64,000 nt of DNA from G020353115 sp964640125 (GCA_964640125.1 CAZXGG010000006.1:18224-82223); one strand, 5' to 3'. Shown: positions 1 through 9,485, counted from the first letter of the stretch. A program made the numbers and translations. Notes: generated by a model from the sequence alone, not told the origin.

Positions 1-1181
1 CCCTGCATTCCAAAATTCAGTCCAAGTTTTCCTAAATTCACAAACGGTTGTAATCTCGCATTCAATTTACTGTTCAAGAGGAAATTCAACTGTCGTTCTG
101 CCAGCATGGATAATTTGCTAATGGCTATTTTCAGCTTATCCATTTCGATGGCAACGTAATCTCCATGAAAATTACCTCCGTGAAAAACATTCTCATTATC
201 CTGGTCAATGATCGGATTATCATCCACAGAATTGACTTCATTCATGACCACTGATTCTGCATGATCAAGTGTATCCAGCACAGGTCCCAGAATTTGAGGT
301 ATACAACGAACCGAATAGTACTCCTGTACCTTGTCGTTTAATACACCGGGACCAATATGGTTGTTATAGAGGTGTTCGGATCTTCTTCTGATCAGCTGAC
401 TATCTGAAAGAACATCCCTCATCCATTTTGAAACGGTTCTCTGTCCCTCATGCGATTTGACCTGGTTCAGCTCAAATGAAAAATGATCGTCATAGGATTC
501 GACAATCTCATTGATCAGGCAGGAAATGATCACAGACCAATGCAACATGTTTCTTGCCTGTATCAGATTAACCACACCGATCCCTGACATGGCAGAGGTC
601 CCGTTAATTATCCCCAATCCCTCACGAATATACATTTTCAGTGGTTGAAGGGAATATTCGTCGAACACCTCCTTTGTCGGACGGGTTTCACCCTGATGAG
701 TAACTTCTCCTTCGCCTATCAATGCAAGCCCCAGGTGGGATAATTGAACAAGGTCACCGCTTGCACCTACACCTCCATGTTCATAAATAACCGGGTAGAT
801 CTCCCGGTTTATCATCTCCTTGAGCAGGTGAATTATATCCGGATGAACGCCGGAATTACCCTGCAAAAAGGTGATTAACCGCGCTATCATCAACGATTTA
901 ACATAGATCCCGGGGATTGGATCACCCGTGCCAGCTGAATGGCTGCGAATGAGATTATACTGAAGCTCTATCTGATCAGCCTCATCGATCCTGTATTGCG
1001 CCATGGGTCCAAGTCCGGTATTGATCCCATAGATGATCTTATCTTTTGAAAAACCTTGCAAAAAGTCGAAACTGGATTTCACCCTGCTGATGACTTCCTC
1101 GCTGATTTCGATTTTTTCTCCACCAAAAAGCAGTCTGTAAAAATCCTCGGCGGTTACCTTCTGTTTCTTAAACGTTATCAT
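1..1181 (-). CDS. Aromatic amino-acid ammonia-lyase (tyrosine/histidine ammonia-lyase family), C-terminus beyond window
   Basis: This enzyme removes ammonia from an aromatic amino acid through an MIO cofactor formed from an Ala-Ser-Gly triad; the product would be p-coumarate from Tyr, or urocanate from His. The ASG triad is visible in the motif GGVGASGDLVQLSHL, encoded at about 756-764. Residues YGINTGLGPMAQYRI and LIRSHSAGTG follow the pattern I recall for Flavobacterium tyrosine ammonia-lyase rather than housekeeping HutH. The start at 1181 is preceded by an AGGAGAG stretch. The gene is cut by the left edge after about 393 codons of a usual 500 or so. It is first on the left of a fatty-acid-like gene set, which favours a starter-unit role in an aryl polyene or flexirubin pathway. 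The Tyr preference is inference. Confidence 0.88.
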   Translation of the reverse strand, partial: MITFKKQKVTAEDFYRLLFGGEKIEISEEVISRVKSSFDFLQGFSKDKIIYGINTGLGPMAQYRIDEADQIELQYNLIRSHSAGTGDPIPGIYVKSLMIARLITFLQGNSGVHPDIIHLLKEMINREIYPVIYEHGGVGASGDLVQLSHLGLALIGEGEVTHQGETRPTKEVFDEYSLQPLKMYIREGLGIINGTSAMSGIGVVNLIQARNMLHWSVIISCLINEIVESYDDHFSFELNQVKSHEGQRTVSKWMRDVLSDSQLIRRRSEHLYNNHIGPGVLNDKVQEYYSVRCIPQILGPVLDTLDHAESVVMNEVNSVDDNPIIDQDNENVFHGGNFHGDYVAIEMDKLKIAISKLSMLAERQLNFLLNSKLNARLQPFVNLGKLGLNFGMQ

Positions 1182-1354
1182 AATTTACTCTCCTGTTTCA
1201 CTGAAGGCCCGATAAAATATCGTGTCCCGGCAAATCTTGCTTTTCCTTAGTTTTTTTAAGTGAGCAAATTTAAGCAATATCTTCTTAAAATAAGCCAAAC
1301 TGTCAGGCTTTCCTGTTGCAGATCATACTTATCCGCAAAATGGGTTCCGCTATC

Positions 1355-2269
1355 CTATGAATTCATGTACACCGGCAGTTTGTTAATTGGAAAAATCCTG
1401 AAATCCCCCTCAATAAACTTGCCCATTTTGTATAGGCTTTTTCCTGCTCCACACTCAATGAATGTTTCTATTCCCAGTTCAATCATGGTTTTCATGGTCC
1501 GATACCAGTTTATTTCAGAGTCCAGGTTTCTTGCCAGTTCATGAGCAATTTCTTCCCGGTACCTGAAAGTTGATTGATCGATCAGGGAGACCAATGGAAT
1601 TTCAGATGTCTCAATACTCAGCTCATTAACATAAGCATGAAATTCCGAAGCCACATCCTTCATAAATTTTGAATGATAGGGGCAAGATACATCGAGTAAT
1701 CCGGAATGAAATGCACCTTCTGTACGGGCTTTCAATGCTACCTGTTTAACATCAGAGGAGATCCCTGAAATGACATATGAGTGGAGCCCGTTGGTATTCA
1801 CAATATCAACATCATTGCTGATGGAGTGGATAATGTTATCAAGTTCCTCATGCGTAAGACCAATGATTGCCCCCATCCCAAAATCATACTGATTCAACCT
1901 GTTGTCTGACAGTTCATATGCTTCTTTTATACAACGTAATCCATCCTCATAGGAAATGGAATTCCCGGCATACAGTGCTGCGTAGATTCCCATACTCAAT
2001 CCGGAAAGAAAATCCGGTTTTAATCCTCTTCTTTTCAGGATATTAACAACAACACAACTAAACACATAGGATATATATTGATTCTTATTTTCCTCAGCCA
2101 GGAAGTCATTGGTTTCCATTTGAAAGCTGTTCAGATCTGTTTGGGTAACCTCAGCAGCTCTTTTCAATAACGCATCAAAATCGGATGATAATAAGGAGAG
2201 AATCTGATCCTCGTTGCCAATGTATTCCGAAATAAAAGCGGGAAAAATCCAAGCTGTTTTCATTCTCAT
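1355..2269 (-). CDS. Diverged FabD-like acyltransferase
   Basis: The protein has the fold signature of malonyl-CoA:ACP transacylases and would move an acyl group between CoA and ACP, or hydrolyse it. The nucleophile motif GLSMG (Ser92) and the catalytic His199 (CPYHSKFM) are present. The Arg that grips the malonyl carboxylate in FabD (MRGKF) is replaced by Ala-Tyr (KEAYEL, residues 115-120), and the N-terminal GQGSQ motif is also lost (FPAFIS). I infer that malonyl is probably not the substrate; a non-carboxylated acyl group or a hydrolytic editing role is possible. Length (304 aa) is normal. Its ATG follows directly on the stop of the phosphopantetheinyl transferase gene, so the two are co-translated. 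Confidence 0.8.
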   Translation of the reverse strand: MRMKTAWIFPAFISEYIGNEDQILSLLSSDFDALLKRAAEVTQTDLNSFQMETNDFLAEENKNQYISYVFSCVVVNILKRRGLKPDFLSGLSMGIYAALYAGNSISYEDGLRCIKEAYELSDNRLNQYDFGMGAIIGLTHEELDNIIHSISNDVDIVNTNGLHSYVISGISSDVKQVALKARTEGAFHSGLLDVSCPYHSKFMKDVASEFHAYVNELSIETSEIPLVSLIDQSTFRYREEIAHELARNLDSEINWYRTMKTMIELGIETFIECGAGKSLYKMGKFIEGDFRIFPINKLPVYMNS

Positions 2270-2659
2270 CTACTTAATCAAAACCACCTGAAACATCACG
2301 AAGGTTTCGGTATATTCTGCATGTGAGTCTATTCGCTGTAATCCCTGTTGGATGAATAGTTCCTTTGCATAACCACCCAATTCGATATCATAATTTTCCT
2401 GTGTATCTCCACGAAAGATTAATTCAATGTCTTTCCAGGATATCGGGCTGTTGGTCCAGCTTCTTCCAAACGCCTTGAACATTGCCTCCTTGCAGGAGAA
2501 GCCCAATGAAAATCTGATTTCTTTGTGTAAGGCATTGTTTAACGAGACCTCCTTCTGTGTAAAAACATCAGCAATAAAGGAGGGAGGGGGTTCATATAGA
2601 TCTAAATGCCTGGTAAACCTGTTTATCTCTTCAATATCAACACCGCAACCAAAGATCAT
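2270..2659 (-). CDS. Holo-ACP synthase-like 4'-phosphopantetheinyl transferase
   Basis: This transferase would place the phosphopantetheine arm of CoA on the Ser of the locus ACPs. It is AcpS-like: GCGVDIEEINRF at the N-terminus carries the metal-binding Asp8, and FSCKEAMFKAFG carries Glu58 with its neighbouring Lys, both at AcpS positions. At 129 aa it has normal length and looks intact. It lies between the ACP gene (23 bases upstream) and the acyltransferase (stop directly followed by start), as expected for a dedicated activating enzyme. A second, diverged AcpS-like gene lies at 33.5 kb in the same locus. Confidence 0.88.
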   Translation of the reverse strand: MIFGCGVDIEEINRFTRHLDLYEPPPSFIADVFTQKEVSLNNALHKEIRFSLGFSCKEAMFKAFGRSWTNSPISWKDIELIFRGDTQENYDIELGGYAKELFIQQGLQRIDSHAEYTETFVMFQVVLIK

Positions 2660-2682
2660 TAGCAGGGATTTAGTGAACAGGA

Positions 2683-2997
2683 TTAATCCAATTCCAGGAT
2701 GGCATTCTCGTGTTCAATGATCAACAATTGGGTGTGGATCAATTGACCCACGGTACGCACAGGATGCTTAACATTGTATTTACCAATTGTCTTTAGATCG
2801 ATATTCAGAGAGTATTTCTTTTTAAAAATTTCAATCAGTTCCAGGAACATCAGGGAATCACCACCAAGATCTTGAAAAATATCGGTTGTATCATCAATTG
2901 CGTTCAATTCCACTTCGCACTCATCGGCAAAAAATTGATAAACAATTTCATTCACTTCTTTCCGAGTCTCGTCTGTTAATTTGTTCATTTTCTTCAA
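2683..2997 (-). CDS. Acyl carrier protein
   Basis: This small acidic carrier protein (104 aa) has the phosphopantetheine attachment motif LGGDSLMFLEL, with the modified Ser at residue 48. Predicted helices flank the motif as in ACPs. It lies immediately upstream of the AcpS-like gene and 78 bases downstream of the FabF-type synthase, so a carrier role for the growing chain is likely. It has the GGDSL variant used by many secondary-metabolism carriers rather than the DSLD of housekeeping AcpP. It is one of two carriers in the window; the other is at 27.0 kb. Confidence 0.9.
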   Translation of the reverse strand: MKKMNKLTDETRKEVNEIVYQFFADECEVELNAIDDTTDIFQDLGGDSLMFLELIEIFKKKYSLNIDLKTIGKYNVKHPVRTVGQLIHTQLLIIEHENAILELD

Positions 2998-3075
2998 CTT
3001 ATACTAAACATCAATACACCTTTTAAAATAAACGAGTGTAAATATAGAAAAATTCTTACATATATATGATTCTCA

Positions 3076-4314
3076 TTATTCAAAAGTGTCGTACTTTTTC
3101 AGGACGATTGATGCATTGTGTCCCCCGAATGCAAATGAGTTTGAAAGGGCATGTGTTATGGGGTGTTTTCTGGCTTTGTTGGGAACAAAATCAAGGTCCA
3201 GTTCCGGATCTTTTTCATAGTTAATGGTCGGTGTGACGGTTTCTTTCAACATGCTCATGATGGTAATCGCTGCCTCGATTGCACCGGCAGCACCAATGGT
3301 ATGTCCTATCATCGATTTCAATGATGAGATGGGGATCTGGTATGCTTGCTCCTGAAAAACTTTTTTGATTGCCAGTGTTTCATATCGGTCATTCAGGATT
3401 GTAGAGGTCCCGTGTGTATTAATATATTGAATATCAGCCGGTTTAAGATTGCTATTCTGCAAGGCCAGTTCCATGGTTTGAGCCATGCCTTCTCCATCAT
3501 TCATGGGTGCCATAATATTATAGGCCTCACTGGTTAGCGCATAACCTGTAATTTCTGCAATGATTGTTGCTTTTCTCGCCAGTGCGAACTCTTCCGATTC
3601 AAGGATAAGGACACCTGCACCCTCTCCAATAACAAATCCATCCCTGCTTTTTGAGAATGGTTTGCTTGCTTTTTCCGGAGGATCATTTTCAACCGACAGG
3701 GCAAAGAGTTCATTAAACCCGCGTATCTCTTCAGGATTGATGATTGAATCCGCCCCACCCACTATCACAATATCTGCTTTGTTCGATTGAATCAGGTCAT
3801 AGCCCAATCCGATGGCATAAGCTGAGGATGCACATGCTGTAGCCACAGTATAATTGGGTCCAAGAAGTTTATATTCCAGCGATATCCAGGCAGACATGGA
3901 ATTATTCATACTTTTTAAGATCGCATTTTGAATGGTTGTTCCCTTTTCCACACTGGAATTACCGGTATTTACAACACCCATTATTACAGCACATCGGGTT
4001 TTGTCAACGCTTGAGAAATCGATTCCGCTTTTTTCAACAGCCACTTTGGCACAGGTAAAACAGAACTGTGTCACTCTGGTCATTTGCCTTGCCGTACGTT
4101 TCCGGATATACTCTCTGGCGAGATCCTCAAAATTCATTGGAACCTCTGCAGCAATCTGTGTTTGGAGATCTGAAGGGTCAAACAATGAAATTCGCTTAAC
4201 ACCGCTTTTACCCTGAACAAGGTTTTCCCAATTCGTATCGAGATTCAGCCCAAGGGCAGAAATAACATCCATCCCCGTAACCACTACTTTTCGATTCATC
4301 GCTGTATGATTCAT
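3076..4314 (-). CDS. FabF-type 3-oxoacyl-ACP synthase (ketosynthase)
   Basis: This condensing enzyme elongates acyl-ACP with malonyl-ACP. The full Cys-His-His triad is visible: Cys161 in TACASSAYA, His301 in NTHGTST and His338 in IGHTIGA. Length (412 aa) is that of FabF. The N-terminal VVVTGMDVISALG also fits; a second Met at residue 6 is an alternative start. It sits between the ACP and the 3-hydroxyacyl-CoA dehydrogenase on one strand. No partner chain-length factor is seen in the window. The combination with an ammonia-lyase and AcpS points to aryl-polyene-type chain building rather than primary fatty-acid synthesis. Confidence 0.92.
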   Translation of the reverse strand: MNHTAMNRKVVVTGMDVISALGLNLDTNWENLVQGKSGVKRISLFDPSDLQTQIAAEVPMNFEDLAREYIRKRTARQMTRVTQFCFTCAKVAVEKSGIDFSSVDKTRCAVIMGVVNTGNSSVEKGTTIQNAILKSMNNSMSAWISLEYKLLGPNYTVATACASSAYAIGLGYDLIQSNKADIVIVGGADSIINPEEIRGFNELFALSVENDPPEKASKPFSKSRDGFVIGEGAGVLILESEEFALARKATIIAEITGYALTSEAYNIMAPMNDGEGMAQTMELALQNSNLKPADIQYINTHGTSTILNDRYETLAIKKVFQEQAYQIPISSLKSMIGHTIGAAGAIEAAITIMSMLKETVTPTINYEKDPELDLDFVPNKARKHPITHALSNSFAFGGHNASIVLKKYDTFE

Positions 4315-4319
4315 TTTAT

Positions 4320-5405
4320 TTACAATTCAAAGGGACCTTTTTCACAATTCATGTATTCTTTGACCGCGAAGGTAAGTTCTTCTTCAGTACAATACCCCTG
4401 TTCGACGAACCGCGTGGCAGCATCGACATACCAACCTCTCAGCCTCTCTGTAATCGATCCGTTACACGCCTCTATGCTGCTTTTTTGATTGTTGTTATCC
4501 GGAGTGACTCTTTGCTGTGCTTCCCAGGTATAGAAACCCTGGGCCGTTTTCATCCCTAACCTGTTCTCTCTAATCATGTTCCCCAGATGATTCAGCAACG
4601 GTTGGTAGAATCCCCGGTTCTTCGCATTTTCCGTGTACCGGTCAATTGAATTGCGTATTACATCAATTCCAACACGATCAAAAAATTCAAACACTCCCAC
4701 AGGGAAAAAATCCCTTACAATCAAGTCATCCATTTCTTTAAATGAAAGGTTGTTCTCTTTACATAGCTGGAATGCTCCTGCCTGAAAATCCAAAAATAAA
4801 CGGTTTAACAAAAAAGCACTTTCCCCCTGCTGAAGAATAAACTTCTTATTCATGTGGTTTAGGAAAAGCCGGGAGTTCTGCAGTGTTTGCCTGCTTGTAT
4901 TCCGGGCAATGATTAACTCGACAATATTGGTAAACGGGACGGGATAAAAAAAATGCATCCCAATCACTTTATCTTTCCTCTTACCATGTGTATACCAATC
5001 TTCCGGGAGTATGGAAGAGGAACAGGATGCAAAGATACAATCGCTATTTGTGACCCGATCAAGTTTTTCAAACAATTTTCTTTTCAGGCAGAGATCCTCC
5101 GTTATGGTTTCGATGATTAAATTACATTGTGCCAACTTCCGGGGCAAATGACTTACGTGTATTTGATTCAACCGGTTTTCATACCTGTCATGATCAATAA
5201 GTCCTGTTCTAAACGTTCTCGTCCATCTTTTCCTTACCTGTTTTTCAAGATCCTCAACATCATTCTTTGTTTTGCAGATCCACACCAGTGGGAATTCAAA
5301 GTCAAGGAGATAACCGAAAAGACTGGTTCCCATTTTTCCTTTCCCTACGATACCCACATGAAAATCTAACGGGTTCATTTCTGATCTACCATTTGGTTTT
5401 TCCAT
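4320..5405 (-). CDS. 3-hydroxyacyl-CoA dehydrogenase family protein
   Basis: The protein resembles the NAD-dependent FadB/PaaH dehydrogenases that interconvert 3-hydroxyacyl and 3-oxoacyl thioesters. A Rossmann motif GKGKMG starts at residue 21. The usual catalytic residues can be followed: Ser in SCSSSI, His in GMHFFYPV, Glu in VELI and Asn in LLNRLF. Length (361 aa) is somewhat above a single-domain enzyme. It lies 5 bases upstream of the ketosynthase gene and overlaps the radical SAM gene by about 30 bases. With no FabG visible, it might supply the keto-reduction step; that is inference. Met10 is an alternative start. Confidence 0.87.
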   Translation of the reverse strand: MEKPNGRSEMNPLDFHVGIVGKGKMGTSLFGYLLDFEFPLVWICKTKNDVEDLEKQVRKRWTRTFRTGLIDHDRYENRLNQIHVSHLPRKLAQCNLIIETITEDLCLKRKLFEKLDRVTNSDCIFASCSSSILPEDWYTHGKRKDKVIGMHFFYPVPFTNIVELIIARNTSRQTLQNSRLFLNHMNKKFILQQGESAFLLNRLFLDFQAGAFQLCKENNLSFKEMDDLIVRDFFPVGVFEFFDRVGIDVIRNSIDRYTENAKNRGFYQPLLNHLGNMIRENRLGMKTAQGFYTWEAQQRVTPDNNNQKSSIEACNGSITERLRGWYVDAATRFVEQGYCTEEELTFAVKEYMNCEKGPFEL

Positions 5406-6961
5406 GCTCCTTTATCCTGCAATTTTATCTCGTTCCGCATTTCCGGAAGGTGTTTTTTCATTACCCGGAGGTGGCGGCGAAATCCTTCCATTGAAACAAG
5501 GAAAATTGCTGCCGACTCAATGGCAATCTTATCCTTCCGGATCAGGTTGATCATTTTTAAAAACGCTTGGCGTTTGGATTTATCCCTGGAAAAGAGGTAA
5601 ATCCACAAAAGATGGAAGGTCATTTTTAATTTAAAGAAAAATCCACTCTGATCGGTCTTATAGGTTCGAACAAAATATCCCTTAACAAAGAGTGGAAATG
5701 CTCTTTCTCCAATGGATTCCCAGGTGTACAAGTGGTTAAGAGTTTCGTGATACCTGTCGAATAGTTCAAGCTGGGACATCTGCATATAGTGAAGGACGGG
5801 AAACATGCCGCCGGTATATTTTGCTTTCCCCTGAACCAATCTGCCCTCCTTTTTCATTCTTTCATGCAGGTCTGTCCCTTCGTGGGTTCCCAGTATACTG
5901 ACCATGACATACACCAGTTCAGCTTTAATGGCAAACTGATAAATGTTGTTAAACTCTTCCAGCGTATCATGGTCAAATCCGACGATAAACGAGCTGTAAA
6001 CCTGAATTCCAGCTTTGTTTATCCGGCGAATCGCATCGAGGTAGTGTTCTGCTTTGTTCTGAAATTTCTTGGTCTCTTTAATGCTCTCCGGGTTGACGGA
6101 TTCTAAACCCAATACGATAAAACGGCAACCGGCTTCTGCCATTTCTTTTAACAGTTCCTCATCGTCAGCCACATCAAGGCTTGACTGGCAGGTCCAGGTA
6201 ATTTCGAAGGGCTTTATTCTCCGCATCAATTCCAGAGCATATTTTTTATTTATGGTCAGGTTATCATCCACAAACAGGATGTTCCTGATGGGCAGGGCTG
6301 CCACCTCCTCAACCACATTATCGATATCCCGGAATCGGACTTTCCTGCCAAACATTTTTGAGACAATACAAAATTCACATTTATAAGGGCACCCTCTGGT
6401 AGCCTGTACACTGAGCGACAGCACGTTACTTGTGTCCACCAGGTCCCATCTCGGGAGGACATTCTGTGAGAAGTCTATTTTCTGTTCCGACTGATATATC
6501 TCCTGAAGTTTTCCCTGCTCGAAGTCTGCCAGGCACTTTCCCCATAGTTCTTCCGCTTCACCGATAACCACGCTATCGGCATGTACAAGACCCTCTTCCG
6601 GTTCATAGGTCACATGCGGTCCTCCAAGGATCACTTTAGCTCCCCGGTCTCTGAACATACCTGCTATTTGATAGGTTCTCTGAATTGACGGAGTATGAGT
6701 TGTAATACCAACGATATCCGGTTTTGCATTTATGGGAATGGGGTTCAGCTCCTCATCAAAAATTTTGATATCATAATAATCGGGGGTGAGGGCTGCCAAA
6801 ATCGGAAGGGCGAGGGATGTGTTTGCGTTTTTCCGGCCAACCAGTCTGGCAGTAAAACATTGTGTTCCAAAATGCTTGAATTGCTGAAATGGACTGATCA
6901 GGAATAACGTAAATTTTTTTCCCTCCCTGCATCCCGTTCCTTCATGTTCATAGTCCGGCAT
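5375..6961 (-). CDS. Cobalamin-binding radical SAM protein (first of four)
   Basis: The N-terminal half has the B12-binding Rossmann-like pattern PDIVGITTHT...VILGGPHVT...HADSVVIGEAEELW (about residues 80-140). It is followed by the radical SAM cluster motif Cys191-x3-Cys195-x2-Cys198 (RGCPYKCEFC). Such class B enzymes often methylate unactivated carbon, or, as in hopanoid and other lipid pathways, rearrange carbon skeletons. Length is 528 aa. It overlaps the downstream dehydrogenase gene, so it belongs to the left operon, and diverges from a related radical SAM gene at 7.2 kb. The substrate cannot be read from sequence. Confidence 0.9.
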   Translation of the reverse strand: MPDYEHEGTGCREGKKFTLFLISPFQQFKHFGTQCFTARLVGRKNANTSLALPILAALTPDYYDIKIFDEELNPIPINAKPDIVGITTHTPSIQRTYQIAGMFRDRGAKVILGGPHVTYEPEEGLVHADSVVIGEAEELWGKCLADFEQGKLQEIYQSEQKIDFSQNVLPRWDLVDTSNVLSLSVQATRGCPYKCEFCIVSKMFGRKVRFRDIDNVVEEVAALPIRNILFVDDNLTINKKYALELMRRIKPFEITWTCQSSLDVADDEELLKEMAEAGCRFIVLGLESVNPESIKETKKFQNKAEHYLDAIRRINKAGIQVYSSFIVGFDHDTLEEFNNIYQFAIKAELVYVMVSILGTHEGTDLHERMKKEGRLVQGKAKYTGGMFPVLHYMQMSQLELFDRYHETLNHLYTWESIGERAFPLFVKGYFVRTYKTDQSGFFFKLKMTFHLLWIYLFSRDKSKRQAFLKMINLIRKDKIAIESAAIFLVSMEGFRRHLRVMKKHLPEMRNEIKLQDKGAWKNQMVDQK

Positions 6962-7101
6962 CGCTCCTGCTTACTAAACTAATTATCTTTCAAATGGTTA
7001 GTTCAATCTCTCATCAAAAAATACCCTTTTTCAAAGAAATGGTATTTCCAGGCTGTAAAAATATTGATTTGTTTACATTCAGGAAAATTCCACAAGAAAA
7101 T

Positions 7102-7109
7102 TATTTTTG
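7102..7109 (+). promoter_or_regulatory. Candidate Bacteroidota -7 element upstream of second radical SAM gene
   Basis: TATTTTTG fits the TAnnTTTG -7 consensus of Bacteroidota sigma factors and lies 77 bases before the chosen ATG in the divergent gap 6962-7186. The nearest TTTG (7068-7071) is about 30 bases upstream, too far for the usual -33 spacing, so this is weak. Confidence 0.3.
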
Positions 7110-7186
7110 TGATTTAAAAGTGGTTAATAAAATCCTGGAGATCCGTAAACCAATCCCATGTATTGTTACCTCTGAGACAGTGTACT

Positions 7187-8596
7187 ATGAAGATTAAGCT
7201 TATTTTATCTGCAAACCCAAACGATCCGTTGAAGAACCGGGAACCCTTTATGCCTTTATCTCTGCCGATTCTCGCTGGTACAGCACCGGAGCATGATTAT
7301 GAGTTTATTGATATGCTGATGGATTCCAATGAAATCAACTATGATGAACCCATTGATCTTGTCGGTATTAGCATCAGGCTTTCTGCTGAAGATATAGCAT
7401 ACCGTATCGCAGATGAGTTTAGCAAAAGAAATGTAACGGTTGTCCTTGGCGGTCCGCAGGTCTCTTCTGTTCCTTTTGAAGCGATTGAACATGCCGATAG
7501 CGTGGTTATCGGAGAAGCGGAGACATTGTGGCCCAAATTACTCAAGGATCTGCAAAACGATCGGTTGAAGGATTTTTATGTTTGTTCCCCTTCTCCATTT
7601 GATCCGCAAGGGAGAACATACTACCAGCTCGATGAAATGCCTAACCTGGAAGGTCTTCCAAAACCCAACAGAAGTTTGTTTAAAAGAAAATACACCTTCG
7701 ACATGGTTTATGCTTCCAGGGGATGCCCGATAGATTGTGACTTCTGTACTGTGACGACCTTATTTGGAAGTAAATACAGAATGCGACCCGTTGAGGAGGT
7801 GGTGAATGAAATTGCCGGTTTTACAGGATATTATTATCTCCTGGATGATACGGTATTCGGCAGACCATCCACGTATGCTTATTACCTGGAGCTATTCGAC
7901 CGGATTTCGAAGCTGAAAAAAAGAAATTACTGGACCGGCCAGGCTAATCTTGATGCGGCAACAACAAAAAAAGGACAGGAGGTCATCCGAAAAGCAGTTG
8001 AAACTGGATTTCTTTATGCAGCCGTGGGTATTGAATCCATTAATAACAAGGTGCTGAAAAAAAGCCGAAGCATTTCCAAAATGGGTATTCGCAACCACCA
8101 GGATGTAATCTCCAGGATGAAAGAGAGCATTGCTTTTATGCAGGAGCAGGGTATTGTCATCTCCGGATGGTTTGCCATCGGCTATGAAGAAGATGATATC
8201 GATGCCTATTATCGAACCTGCGAATTTTGCGAGGAAACCAATATTCTTCCGGTATTTTCACCCGTTCATGCACTGCCGGGATCAAGATTATACCAGCGGC
8301 TGTCAAAGGAGGATAAATTGCAGGATAACAGAACAAACATCACCAATGTATCCCACCCGAGTATGACAAACCAGGAAATCATGAAAGCCCTTGAATATGT
8401 TGTGGAAAAAGGTTATAGCTTCAATGAGATCGTGAAAAGGACACGGTTCTATTGGAACAAGTTTACCCCGGAAAACTTCAATTCAACAGGCGATAAGATT
8501 CACAAGACCATTTTTACCTATATGACACAACAACGAATGAAAAAAATCACGCAAAGCGAAAACAGGAAACTTCAAAGTAAGCTTCAAGACCGGTAA
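7187..8596 (+). CDS. Cobalamin-binding radical SAM protein (second of four)
   Basis: This is a relative of the 5.4 kb enzyme. It has a B12-binding half (DLVGISIRL, VVLGGPQVS, HADSVVIGEAETLW) and a radical SAM motif, Cys180-x3-Cys184-x2-Cys187 (RGCPIDCDFC). The start at 7187 (MKIKLILSANPN) matches the normal N-terminus of the family; an in-frame TTG 24 bases earlier is less likely. The C-terminal part is rich in Lys and Arg. It is transcribed away from the left operon and followed 115 bases later by a beta-barrel gene. A C-methylase or ring-forming role is possible, but no substrate can be assigned. Confidence 0.9.
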   Translation: MKIKLILSANPNDPLKNREPFMPLSLPILAGTAPEHDYEFIDMLMDSNEINYDEPIDLVGISIRLSAEDIAYRIADEFSKRNVTVVLGGPQVSSVPFEAIEHADSVVIGEAETLWPKLLKDLQNDRLKDFYVCSPSPFDPQGRTYYQLDEMPNLEGLPKPNRSLFKRKYTFDMVYASRGCPIDCDFCTVTTLFGSKYRMRPVEEVVNEIAGFTGYYYLLDDTVFGRPSTYAYYLELFDRISKLKKRNYWTGQANLDAATTKKGQEVIRKAVETGFLYAAVGIESINNKVLKKSRSISKMGIRNHQDVISRMKESIAFMQEQGIVISGWFAIGYEEDDIDAYYRTCEFCEETNILPVFSPVHALPGSRLYQRLSKEDKLQDNRTNITNVSHPSMTNQEIMKALEYVVEKGYSFNEIVKRTRFYWNKFTPENFNSTGDKIHKTIFTYMTQQRMKKITQSENRKLQSKLQDR

Positions 8597-8711
8597 TGTC
8601 TTGCCCTGTTTAAAACCTTTGTGAAAAATTTTACCAGGTTAAGTAGCATATCGAATATAAAAAACTATACCTTTACGCGTTGATTTTTTAAAATCCAAAA
8701 AACGATACATT

Positions 8712-9272
8712 ATGAAAAAAATTGCTATGATTATGGTTGTTGTTTTCGGAGTCCAGCTCATGGCTCAGGGACAACCGTTTGAGAAAGGAGACAAAACGAT
8801 TAATCTGGGGATTGGAATAGGTTCTGCTCTTTACTCCGGTAAACTTTACAAAATGAGAATCCCACCGATATCCCTCTCCTATGAGCAGGGTATTACCAAT
8901 AAGTTAGGCATCGGGTATATCGGTGTTGGTGGATATTTCGGGATCAGCGGATCGAAATGGGAGACAGAGTACCTAACCTATGAATACGGATGGAAATATA
9001 CGTACATCGTTCTTGGCGCTCGTGGAGCCTATCATTTTGATCTGGTAGATAACCTGGATCTCTATGCCGGCCTTATCCTCGGGGTCAAATTTGTAAGCAG
9101 TAAAGAGATCGGTGATTGGCCAACGGGTGTCACTGTTAGTGAACAGAGCACCGGTGTGGCTCATAGTGAATTTGCAGGAATACGGTGGTTTTTCAAGCCA
9201 AATTTTGCCTTAATGGCGGAACTTGGATACGGTATAAGCTATCTCACTGTTGGAGCATCTTTCAAATTTTAA
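8712..9272 (+). CDS. Small outer-membrane beta-barrel protein
   Basis: This 186-aa protein has a signal peptide (MKKIAMIMVVVFGVQLMAQG) and then alternating hydrophobic/aromatic strands typical of an eight-stranded OmpW/OmpX-like barrel, for example LGIGIGSALYSG, LGIGYIGVGGYFG and the terminal GYGISYLTVGASFKF ending in Phe. No enzymatic motif is seen. A rho-independent terminator follows directly, so it ends its transcription unit. It may be part of the same unit as the radical SAM gene before it. Its function is unknown; a passive channel or surface protein is the usual guess for this class. Confidence 0.75.
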   Translation: MKKIAMIMVVVFGVQLMAQGQPFEKGDKTINLGIGIGSALYSGKLYKMRIPPISLSYEQGITNKLGIGYIGVGGYFGISGSKWETEYLTYEYGWKYTYIVLGARGAYHFDLVDNLDLYAGLILGVKFVSSKEIGDWPTGVTVSEQSTGVAHSEFAGIRWFFKPNFALMAELGYGISYLTVGASFKF

Positions 9273-9294
9273 CGGATGGTATACATCCAAAGCT

Positions 9295-9329
9295 AGACCT
9301 CGCAATCTGTTTGCGGGGTCTTGTTTTTT
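9295..9329 (+). terminator. Rho-independent terminator after beta-barrel gene
   Basis: AGACCTCGCAA at 9295-9305 pairs with TTTGCGGGGTCT at 9310-9321, with one wobble pair, and is followed by a run of T to 9329. It lies 22 bases after the stop codon of the beta-barrel gene. Confidence 0.8.
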
Positions 9330-9485
9330 AGTACGGAATACTATAAAATATTGCTCACCCGTTGAATTGCCACTATTTTGTTACTTTTATTGCTAATCCG
9401 GGAAACCGGTTCCATCCTCCTTTGAAAATATGGAGAGATTTTTGCATTACGGAATGAAAAAAATCTTTTGATACCGTTTACGCCC

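Noticed and set aside
7163..7186. TTG extension of the second radical SAM gene
   Set aside because: The family N-terminus MKIKLI starts at the ATG at 7187.
9468..9485. Upstream TTG extension of the TonB-dependent receptor
   Set aside because: The ATG at 9486 gives a proper signal peptide directly; the extension adds non-signal residues.
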